Source: Quisquiliibacterium sp.
GTDB taxonomy: Bacteria > Pseudomonadota > Gammaproteobacteria > Burkholderiales > Burkholderiaceae_E
DNA: 6,898 nt
Assembly: GCA_030830765.1 (NCBI GenBank)
Contig: JAURMJ010000009.1
Span: 1 to 6,898 of the forward strand
Direction: 5' to 3'
Part shown: piece after piece, positions 1 to 5,719 of the stretch
How positions within the stretch are numbered: position 1 is the stretch's first letter
How the letters are laid out: the number at the start of each line of letters is the position of its first letter
Made by a program: the position numbers and the translations under genes
The notes under the pieces: model-generated
Databases searched by the model: none
Seen by the model: the letters and a program-made list of their open reading frames with translations, nothing else
What the model was told of the DNA's origin: nothing

Positions 1-1
1 C

Positions 2-649
2 GTCTCAATTTGTGCGCGCGGTCAGGCTGGTGTTGATGAGGCCGTTGCGGCTTTGCGTGGTTTTGGCGGGCAGGTTCATGGCGCGGCCTGCGATCTGGCT
101 GATGGCGATGCGGTGCGTCGCTATGTCAATGAGGCCGCTGACGCCCTCGGTGGGATCGACGTGCTGGTCAACAACGCCTCGGGTTTCGGACGGACCGATG
201 ATGAAGCGGGCTGGGCGGCCAGCATCAACGTTGACCTGATGGCCACGGTACGGGCTTCGCTTGCAGCGTTGGAACGGATGGCTGACGGCGGCTCGATCAT
301 TCATGTCTCGTCAATCTCCGGTCTGACGCCAAGTGCACGCACGCCGCCTTACGGTGCGGTGAAGGCGGCATTGATCCAATACACCAAGACGCAGGCGGCG
401 GTCCTCGCCGCCCGTCAGATCCGGGTCAACTGTGTTGCGCCCGGGTCGATCGAATTTCCAGGCGGTGTCTGGGATACGGCTCGGCAGAACAATCCGCAGC
501 TGTACAAGAACATTCTGGGCAGCATTCCGTTCGGCCGTTATGGCCGTCCCGACGAGGTGGCCAACGTGGTGCTGTTTCTGGCCAGTGATCTGGCAAGCTG
601 GGTCACAGGGCAGACGATTGCCATTGATGGCGCACAGATGCTGTCCTGA
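2..649 (+). CDS. SDR-family NAD(P)-dependent oxidoreductase, 5'-truncated by window edge
   Basis: C-terminal 215 residues of a classical short-chain dehydrogenase/reductase; the frame is open from base 2 and ends in TGA at 647-649. The N-terminal TGxxxGxG cofactor motif (roughly 35-45 residues) lies before the window. The visible part begins at strand beta2 (VSICAR). Then come, in fragment numbering, the acidic CDLAD at 30-34, the NNAS form of the usual NNAG motif (57-60), the active-site Asn in INVDL (N76), the catalytic Ser in VSSISG (S104), the YxxxK pair Y117/K121 and the APGSIEF segment after beta6 (146-152). The end (VTGQTIAIDG, then AQMLS) is typical of 3-oxoacyl-ACP-reductase-like SDRs of about 250-260 residues. 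An internal TTG at 53 would remove beta2 and is not the true start. The enzyme is presumably a cytosolic tetramer that oxidises or reduces an alcohol/ketone; the substrate cannot be read from the sequence. Family assignment is very sure, specific function unknown. Confidence 0.93.
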   Translation, partial: VSICARGQAGVDEAVAALRGFGGQVHGAACDLADGDAVRRYVNEAADALGGIDVLVNNASGFGRTDDEAGWAASINVDLMATVRASLAALERMADGGSIIHVSSISGLTPSARTPPYGAVKAALIQYTKTQAAVLAARQIRVNCVAPGSIEFPGGVWDTARQNNPQLYKNILGSIPFGRYGRPDEVANVVLFLASDLASWVTGQTIAIDGAQMLS

Positions 650-795
650 GATCTTCGGATGAGGGCTCGAAAGACTTCTGTCGACAACAAGCGGCTGTTC
701 CTGTCAATCCTATGAGCCAGGCAGCCGCGAGCGTCGAAGGACTTCCTTTGAGTAAAGCTGTCGGCGCCTGGCGCGGCGCAGATCATCGCAGGTAA

Positions 796-831
796 CAGGA
801 ACGCGCGTGGTGGCTACTGCGCGCGTTTCGT
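796..831. terminator. GC-rich hairpin between convergent genes, candidate bidirectional terminator
   Basis: AACGCGCG (800-807) pairs perfectly with CGCGCGTT (820-827). Two G-U and two Watson-Crick pairs extend the stem inward to a 4-nt loop (GGCT, 812-815). On the plus strand it is followed by TTCGTTCGTTC, an interrupted T tract. On the minus strand it begins 23 nt after the stop codon of the MBL-fold gene and is followed by CCTGTTACC. Position between two converging genes and stem strength suggest a terminator for both, more convincingly for the minus-strand unit. The lack of an uninterrupted T run keeps confidence moderate. Confidence 0.5.
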
Positions 832-849
832 TCGTTCAGACCTGGATGG

Positions 850-1815
850 TCAATGGCGGGCCCGGGCTTGCAGCCAACTGTCCAGACCGGCCGCGTTCAA
901 CTCGACGTCCACTTGAAGTTCTTGCGGCAGCGGGTCACACGCTTCGATCATGCCGTGTCGTACGCATTCGTCTCGAAACAACTGCCCAAGCTGCTGTTCA
1001 ATCGTCTTGACCCGATCGGATCCGGCGTTGCTGCAGTCGATTGCGATCTGTGCATGGGCATCCACCAGCCGGTGCAGATCGAGGCCAAGACGGTCAACAT
1101 CATCAACCCGACTGAAGTGAGTCAGGAACACTGAGTTCGGTGATAGCGCAAGGATTCGGTCAATGGATCGATGCATCTGCTCAGGATCGAATTGGGTCGG
1201 GGATGTCGTTGGAAAAATCAGTGCCTGGCCCTGATGGTCATGTTCGCGATACGACACGCCGAAGGTGTCGCCCGTGAAGACACTGGCGCTGCGTTCATCA
1301 TGAATGCAGACATGATGACGGGCATGGCCGGGCGTCTCGAGAAATCTCAACGTGCGTCCAGCCAGGTCGATGCGGGCCCCTTCAGGCGTCTCAATGATTC
1401 GCTCGGCCGGGACCGGGATGATCTCGCCATAGAGCTGACGGGCCGCCGTATCCCCATAGACTGCGACAGTGCCGGCAAACAATGCAGTTGGATCGATCAT
1501 GTGGCGTGCACCGCGCGGATGCACGGTCAGCCGGGCATTGGGGAGCTGGCTCATCAGTTGGCCGGCACCCCCTGCGTGGTCCAGGTGCACGTGGGTCAGG
1601 ATCACCCAGTCAACCTGTTCTGCGCTGATGCCGTTCGCGGCCAGGGCCTGCATGACCCTGGGCACGCTGGCATTGTGCGCGGTGTCGATGATTGCGGCCC
1701 GGGAGCCTTCGATCATCAGGTGCACCGCGACATGCTGTTCACGGCCGTATCCGCTGTCCAGTGCAATGATCCCGTGCCCCTGGTCAGTCGAATGCTCCAG
1801 GTTCGAAAGCGTCAT
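850..1815 (-). CDS. MBL-fold metallo-hydrolase (glyoxalase II-like)
   Basis: A 321-residue metallo-beta-lactamase-fold hydrolase. The metal-binding signature is complete: THVHLDH at 74-80 (H75, H77, D79, H80), the third-strand His in TPGHARHH (H164), the bridging Asp in FTGDTF (D183) and the late His in LTHF (H233). The N-terminal half (about 15-235) is the MBL domain with the usual IIDTAHN strand at 42-48. The remaining roughly 85 residues form a helical tail without a motif I recognise. It should bind two Zn/Fe ions and hydrolyse a thioester, phosphoester or lactone; the substrate is unknown. No signal peptide or membrane segment, so cytosolic. ATG at 1815 is preceded by AAGAAG (1821-1826, 5-nt spacer), a fair ribosome site. 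It starts 23 nt after the Nudix gene stop, so the two are very probably co-transcribed. Family certain, specific name not assignable. Confidence 0.93.
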   Translation of the reverse strand: MTLSNLEHSTDQGHGIIALDSGYGREQHVAVHLMIEGSRAAIIDTAHNASVPRVMQALAANGISAEQVDWVILTHVHLDHAGGAGQLMSQLPNARLTVHPRGARHMIDPTALFAGTVAVYGDTAARQLYGEIIPVPAERIIETPEGARIDLAGRTLRFLETPGHARHHVCIHDERSASVFTGDTFGVSYREHDHQGQALIFPTTSPTQFDPEQMHRSIDRILALSPNSVFLTHFSRVDDVDRLGLDLHRLVDAHAQIAIDCSNAGSDRVKTIEQQLGQLFRDECVRHGMIEACDPLPQELQVDVELNAAGLDSWLQARARH

Positions 1816-1838
1816 TGCGTCTTCTTGCCGCGAGCCGA

Positions 1839-2714
1839 TCAGTTAAAGAATGCGTCGAAGCCACCCTCCGGCTCAAACCGACCATTCCTGAATGACAGGC
1901 GGCTGGGTCCGGGCATGGCGCGTTCACGGACCGGATGGCGTTCATCCCCCGGGTAGGCGATCACTCGATTGCCATCCACTTCAAAAGGTTCAGGCTCGAT
2001 GGTCGGTGGCGGACGCGACCCTGCCTCCGCAATGGCCGAGGCCACGCTGTCATGGCGGGAGAGGTGGGCCAGACTTTGGATCTGCGGTGGAGCCAGCACG
2101 ATTTCCTTGGCCCAGTAGCGTTCAAGCGCGTGACGCGGGCTTGTCCACCAGGCTTCGGTCGCTTCACGCTGGTCATGGCGCGCCTCGAGCCCGACCGGCA
2201 TCTCGGCAACAAAAAATCGCGTGTCGAAACGCTTGGTTGTCAGGGACGGCACCCGTGGCGTGATCCAGCGCGACCATGGGTGCATCATGCTGGCTGCCAG
2301 ACGCTGGTTCGACTCGGCCAACACGTCTGCAAAGGACAGTCCCTCGCGTTGACGTGCGCTGAGCAGATCAGTCAATTCCTGGGCGATGCCCGGAGCCAGC
2401 AGGACGCCGGCCTCTTCGAATGTCTCTCGGATCGCGGCAATGAACAGCGCCGCTGCGATCGGGACCTCGGTTCCTGGCTCACCCAGGGCCGAATGCAGCC
2501 TCTCCAGACCCGTGTCCAGGCGCTCAAGCAGGTCGATTTCACTGTCTTCGCGATCCAGCTTGCCGCCAGGAAAGACGTAGGCACCGCCGAATGCATTGGA
2601 CTCGCCGGCGCGGCGCAGGAGCAGAACTTCCATGCCCTGGTCACCGTCACGCAGCAGAATCACGGAGGCGGCTGGCCTCGGCGGAGTCAGGACTTCCTCG
2701 GAGTTCAGTTTCAT
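1839..2714 (-). CDS. Nudix hydrolase, NUDT19-like (split Nudix box)
   Basis: A 291-residue Nudix hydrolase from the ATG at 2714. The segment AASVILLRDG...EVLLLRR (15-35) is the first beta hairpin of the fold. FPGGKLD (48-54) starts the Nudix box and RETFEEAGVLL (96-106) ends it, with metal ligands expected at E100/E101. Glycine and REx2EE halves lie about 45 residues apart rather than 14, so roughly 31 extra residues sit inside the box. This is the arrangement seen in NUDT19/RP2-type proteins, some of which are CoA diphosphatases. The enzyme would cleave X-P-P-linked compounds with Mg or Mn; CoA or acyl-CoA is a family-based guess. The C-terminal half has no motif I know. An in-frame ATG at 2804 would add 30 residues (MGLLDSVRTEE...), but these look unlike the family, and that codon overlaps a likely cfa promoter. 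Both starts have weak ribosome sites (GGAA before 2714), so the start remains uncertain. First gene of the Nudix-MBL unit. Confidence 0.9.
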   Translation of the reverse strand: MKLNSEEVLTPPRPAASVILLRDGDQGMEVLLLRRAGESNAFGGAYVFPGGKLDREDSEIDLLERLDTGLERLHSALGEPGTEVPIAAALFIAAIRETFEEAGVLLAPGIAQELTDLLSARQREGLSFADVLAESNQRLAASMMHPWSRWITPRVPSLTTKRFDTRFFVAEMPVGLEARHDQREATEAWWTSPRHALERYWAKEIVLAPPQIQSLAHLSRHDSVASAIAEAGSRPPPTIEPEPFEVDGNRVIAYPGDERHPVRERAMPGPSRLSFRNGRFEPEGGFDAFFN

Positions 2715-2803
2715 CAGGGGGTTCCGGTGGGTGCGTCGAAGCCGGGATTTTACCGGTTGAGCGCTGGCAGTTTCCTCAGTGCGGACTGAATCCAACAACC
2801 CCA

Positions 2804-2833
2804 TTGTCAGCCAGCAGAAAGATTCGCTATCTT
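2804..2833 (+). promoter_or_regulatory. Candidate sigma70 promoter of cfa
   Basis: TTGTCA at 2804-2809 (5 of 6 matches to TTGACA) is followed after 18 nt by TATCTT at 2828-2833 (4 of 6 matches to TATAAT). Transcription would start near 2840, leaving a leader of about 100 nt before the TTG start of cfa. The site lies in the gap between the divergent Nudix and cfa genes, upstream of the Nudix start favoured here. It is a consensus match by eye only. Confidence 0.35.
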
Positions 2834-2875
2834 TGAGCTGATCAAAAACGATTGTCTGGCAGCGCTTCCGTCGTG

Positions 2876-2892
2876 CGCCCGGTATTCGGGCG
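2876..2892 (+). other. Small hairpin in the cfa leader
   Basis: CGCCCG (2876-2881) and CGGGCG (2887-2892) form a 6-bp GC-only stem with a GTATT loop. It lies about 40 nt before the cfa ribosome binding site and inside the predicted transcript leader. It does not mask the Shine-Dalgarno sequence. No T run follows, so it is not a terminator. A role in transcript stability or RNA-binding control is only a possibility. Confidence 0.35.
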
Positions 2893-2933
2893 GCGTCGCA
2901 GGCGAAGGCTGTCGGTGGATATTTCAGGCCATC

Positions 2934-2938
2934 GGAGG
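2934..2938 (+). promoter_or_regulatory. Ribosome binding site fixing the TTG start of cfa
   Basis: GGAGG followed by a 5-nt spacer (ACGCT) and then TTG at 2944-2946. It is the only strong Shine-Dalgarno sequence near the 5' end of the gene and places the start at a non-ATG codon. The resulting protein lines up with E. coli Cfa with a constant offset of 8 residues at the catalytic positions. Confidence 0.8.
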
Positions 2939-2943
2939 ACGCT

Positions 2944-4119
2944 TTGACAAGGTACCGCGAATTTGATGCTCATCAGGAGCTGGTGGGTGATTCTCAAACG
3001 GTTGATCCACCTGCGACGCTTGCACAACTGCTGCTGCACGCAGGGGTTCAGATCAACGGTCCGGGGCCAGCAGACATGCAGGTTCATGATGCACGGGTCT
3101 ACGCTGACATCTTTGCGCGCTGGTCGCTTGGGCTTGGCGAGACCTACATGGATGGGCTGTGGGACTGCGCGCAACTGGATGCCTTTTTCGATAAGGTGCT
3201 GGGAGCCAATCTGGATCGCAAGGTGGTCGGCTCCGCCAGAATGCGGATCGCGGTTGAAGCATTCAGGCATCGATTTCTGAATCTGCAGTCTGCACGGCGC
3301 GCCTTCCAGGTCGGCGAGCAGCACTACGACATCGGCAATGATGTGTTCGAGGCGATGCTCGATTCCCGGATGATCTATTCATGTGCGTATTGGGCGCAGG
3401 CTGATACGCTGGAGGCGGCGCAGGAAGCCAAGCTCGATCTGATCTGTCGGAAGCTTGAGTTGGCCCCAGGCATGACCCTGCTGGACATCGGCTGCGGATG
3501 GGGCGGACTTGCCCGGTTCGCAGCGGAGCGTTACGGCGTGAACGTTGTCGGCATCACGGTGTCGCGCGAGCAGCAGGCTTTGGCCCGTGAACGTTGCAAA
3601 GACCTGCCTGTGCAGATCGAACTGCAGGACTACCGTGATCTGCAGGGAACGTTTGATCGCATTGCGTCGGTCGGCATGTTCGAGCATGTCGGGCCAAAGA
3701 ACTATGCGACGTACTTCGATTCGGTGTGCCGATTGCTGAAGCCGGACGGCATTTTCCTGTTGCACACGATCGGTATCGAGACCACCTCGCCGCATACCGA
3801 CCCCTGGATCGATCGCTACATTTTCCCGAATGGCAAGCTGCCGTCGGCCTCAGAGCTTTCGCAGGCCCTCGAAGGCCGCCTGATCATCGATGACTGGCAC
3901 AATTTTGGGCAGGACTATGACCGCACGCTGATGGCCTGGTGGGCCCGCTTCGAAGCAGCCTGGCCAAGGCTGCGGGAGCGTTACGACGAACGCTTCTACC
4001 GGATGTGGAAGTACTACCTGCACAGTTGCGCCGGATTTTTCCGTTGCAGGCAGGGGCAGTTGTGGCAGCTGGTGTTGACCCCGCGCGAGCGCAGGTCCGT
4101 CTACCGATCGGTCAGATGA
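2944..4119 (+). CDS. cfa: Cyclopropane-fatty-acyl-phospholipid synthase
   Basis: A 391-residue S-adenosylmethionine-dependent synthase (E. coli Cfa is 382). It adds a methylene bridge across cis double bonds of unsaturated acyl chains in membrane phospholipids, acting as a soluble enzyme at the inner membrane face, typically in stationary phase or acid stress. The N-terminal lipid-binding part (about 20-110) carries SLGLGETYMDG (61-71). The methyltransferase part has YDIGND (128-133), SCAYW (146-150), the SAM-binding loop DIGCGWGG (181-188), MFEHVGPKNY (245-254), LLHTIG (272-277) and DWHNFGQDYD (317-326). Residues C147, E247, H274 and Y325 match the known E. coli active-site/bicarbonate residues C139, E239, H266 and Y317, all with an offset of 8, so the enzyme should be active. 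The start is TTG, chosen for the GGAGG 5 nt upstream. It is monocistronic, divergent from the Nudix gene and convergent with the dioxygenase. I see no clear intrinsic terminator in 4120-4261. Confidence 0.97.
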   Translation: MTRYREFDAHQELVGDSQTVDPPATLAQLLLHAGVQINGPGPADMQVHDARVYADIFARWSLGLGETYMDGLWDCAQLDAFFDKVLGANLDRKVVGSARMRIAVEAFRHRFLNLQSARRAFQVGEQHYDIGNDVFEAMLDSRMIYSCAYWAQADTLEAAQEAKLDLICRKLELAPGMTLLDIGCGWGGLARFAAERYGVNVVGITVSREQQALARERCKDLPVQIELQDYRDLQGTFDRIASVGMFEHVGPKNYATYFDSVCRLLKPDGIFLLHTIGIETTSPHTDPWIDRYIFPNGKLPSASELSQALEGRLIIDDWHNFGQDYDRTLMAWWARFEAAWPRLRERYDERFYRMWKYYLHSCAGFFRCRQGQLWQLVLTPRERRSVYRSVR

Positions 4120-4261
4120 ACAAGCGCTGCGGCCGATGGCACGCCTAGGGGCAGACTGTTCTACGGGTCCCCGTCGGCGCTGGAGCGTCTCTTGAGACCA
4201 GCAATGGCCGAGCCGCTCAGTTGGGACCGCACGCCTGTCGACGTTGCTGGGGTTGATGGGA

Positions 4262-5395
4262 TCAGGACTGCGGATTGGCCTGCAGCGTGCCCCGACGGAT
4301 CTGATCGCGCTCCAGGCTTTCGAACAAGGCCTTGAAGTTACCCTCGCCGAATCCCTCGTCGGCCTTGCGCTGAATGAATTCGAAGAACACCGGACCAAGC
4401 AGCGTTTCAGAGAAGATCTGTAATAACAGACGCGGTTTTCCCTGGGTGATGGTGCCGTCGAGCAGGATGCCCCGTGCCTGCAGCTGTGCGACCGGCTCGC
4501 CATGACCTGGTAATCGTTCCTCGAGCATCTCGTAGTAAATGTCATTTGGAGCACTCATCAGCGGCACACCCGCTGCGCGCAATGCGTCGACCGTGCTCAT
4601 CAGATCCTCGGTCAGCAGCGCGATATGCTGGATGCCTTCGCCATTGAAGGCCATCAGGAATTCCTCGATCTGGCCGCTGCCTCCCTTGCCGGACTCCTCG
4701 TTCAATGGGATCCGGATCAGGCCGTCGGGGGCCGTCATTGCGCGACTGGTCAGCCCGGTGTACTCGCCTTTGATATCGAAGAATCGCAGTTCGCGAAAGT
4801 TGAACAAACGCTCATAGAAGCCTGCCCAATAGGCCATTCGCCCGCGATAGACATTGTGCGTCAGGTGATCGATGCGCTGCAGGCCGTGTCCTTGCGGGTG
4901 GCGGTCAACGTCAGGCAGAAATTCGAAATCGATGTCATAGATGCTGCGCCCGTCTTCAAAGCGGTCGATCAGGTAGAGCGGCGCCCCCCCAATGCCGCGA
5001 ATTGCCGGCAGACGAAGCTCCATCGGCCCGGTCGGTAACTCGACAGGCTGCGCCCCCAGCGCCAGGGCCCGCGCATAGGCTTTGTGCGAGTCCCGGACCC
5101 GAAAGGCGAGCCCACAGGCGCTTGGGCCATGCTCAGCCGCAAAGTAGCTTGCCAGACTGCGCGGTTCGCGATTGACGATGAAGTTGATCTCACCCTGTCG
5201 ATACAGCACGACGTCCTTGCTGCGATGGCGTGCCACCAGCTGAAAGCCCAGTTTCTCGAACAGTGTTTCGACAAGTCCCGACTGCGCAGAGGCGAATTCG
5301 ACGAATTCAAAGCCGCACAGACCCATCGGGTTGGCGTCTGGGGCGTGCGAGGGATTCATCGTTGCGTCGGTTGGGGGCTGCGCTGGAAGGTCCAC
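4262..5395 (-). CDS. hpd: 4-hydroxyphenylpyruvate dioxygenase
   Basis: A 377-residue non-haem Fe(II) dioxygenase that converts 4-hydroxyphenylpyruvate and O2 to homogentisate and CO2, the second step of tyrosine breakdown and the entry to homogentisate or pyomelanin. It has two vicinal-oxygen-chelate domains: the N-terminal one begins at GFEFVEF (28-34), the C-terminal catalytic one at [12 protein letters not shown] (174-185). Metal ligands are H177 (in DHLTHN), H257 (in GIQHIAL) and E339 (in FFEFIQRK), with spacings of 80 and 82 like Pseudomonas HPPD (161, 240, 322). The C-terminal gating helix [13 protein letters not shown] supports HPPD rather than 4-hydroxymandelate synthase. One oddity is Ala at 345 (QRKADEGFG), where most homologues have Gly. 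The start is taken as GTG at 5395 because AAGGAG lies 7 nt before it. In-frame TTG (5422) and ATG (5416) lie upstream and ATG (5359) downstream, all without properly spaced sites. No homogentisate pathway neighbour is visible. Confidence 0.96.
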   Translation of the reverse strand: MDLPAQPPTDATMNPSHAPDANPMGLCGFEFVEFASAQSGLVETLFEKLGFQLVARHRSKDVVLYRQGEINFIVNREPRSLASYFAAEHGPSACGLAFRVRDSHKAYARALALGAQPVELPTGPMELRLPAIRGIGGAPLYLIDRFEDGRSIYDIDFEFLPDVDRHPQGHGLQRIDHLTHNVYRGRMAYWAGFYERLFNFRELRFFDIKGEYTGLTSRAMTAPDGLIRIPLNEESGKGGSGQIEEFLMAFNGEGIQHIALLTEDLMSTVDALRAAGVPLMSAPNDIYYEMLEERLPGHGEPVAQLQARGILLDGTITQGKPRLLLQIFSETLLGPVFFEFIQRKADEGFGEGNFKALFESLERDQIRRGTLQANPQS

Positions 5396-5402
5396 GGTCT
5401 TG

Positions 5403-5408
5403 CTCCTT
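5403..5408 (-). promoter_or_regulatory. Ribosome binding site fixing the GTG start of the dioxygenase
   Basis: On the minus strand AAGGAG is followed by a 7-nt spacer (CAAGACC) and then GTG at 5395-5393. It is a near-perfect site. The alternative ATG at 5359 has no purine-rich sequence before it. Confidence 0.8.
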
Positions 5409-5706
5409 GACGGCATCAGCAATCAATCTATGGATACCTCCTCAGTTTGCTGCTCTGCCGCGTCTGCGGCAAGTAGGGGCCCGGATCGGGTCACGGGATC
5501 ATGGAGGGCGTACACGGCGGCTTGATCCGGAGTGGACGACTGTCGGGACCAGGCTGCCTGCGCCACGCAGTGAACATCAGCCCACTTTGGGGACTGTCCG
5601 TGCGGATCGTCCATCACTAGGATCGGTCCAGGCAGACCGCCTGTGCGCCTCGGGACCTGCCAGTCGGTTGCAGGACTTCCGGTGCATGCCCTGGTCAAAT
5701 GCATTC

Positions 5707-5712
5707 AAGGAG
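5707..5712 (+). promoter_or_regulatory. Ribosome binding site fixing the TTG start of the enolase-family gene
   Basis: AAGGAG followed by a 7-nt spacer (ACGAGAT) and TTG at 5720-5722. The in-frame ATG at 5699 lies before this site, so it cannot use it and would add seven unrelated residues (MHSRRRD). Confidence 0.8.
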
Positions 5713-5719
5713 ACGAGAT

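Larger units (their letters stand above)
5396..5719. other. Divergent intergenic region without a supported gene
   Basis: A 324-bp gap between the divergent dioxygenase and enolase-family genes that must hold both promoters; I see no convincing -35/-10 pair on either strand. It contains a second strong Shine-Dalgarno sequence facing the dioxygenase (GAGGAGGT, minus strand, 5443-5436). It also has a cluster of GGA-N(2-4)-TCC elements at 5591-5599, 5604-5612, 5620-5629 and 5673-5680, and a palindrome AATGCATT at 5698-5705. A 93-codon minus-strand open frame (5423-5704) fills most of it. That frame lacks a ribosome site, recognisable homology and clear codon bias, so I do not call it a gene. Confidence 0.6.

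Noticed and set aside
660..716. 18-codon ATG frame downstream of the SDR gene
   Set aside because: Very short, without a proper ribosome site or recognisable product; likely chance.
1171..2789. Long plus-strand open frames (1171-1956 and 1935-2789) opposite the MBL and Nudix genes
   Set aside because: No recognisable domains and no ribosome sites; the opposite strand encodes clear metal-binding and Nudix motifs.
4163..4250. Inverted repeats in the cfa/dioxygenase convergent gap (ACGGG/CCCGT at 4163-4174; CCAGCAA 4198-4204 with TTGCTGG 4244-4250)
   Set aside because: The first has a two-base loop, too tight for a stem; the second has 39 nt between 7-bp arms and no T tract. Neither is a credible terminator.
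3850..4554. 234-codon minus-strand open frame spanning the cfa 3' end and the dioxygenase 3' end
   Set aside because: It overlaps two well-supported genes in other frames and its product is Arg/Ser-rich without motifs, typical of a shadow.
4262..5395. 4-hydroxymandelate synthase instead of HPPD
   Set aside because: The C-terminal helix [13 protein letters not shown] and flanking residues are of HPPD type; the neighbouring mandelate-racemase-family gene alone is not enough to change the call.
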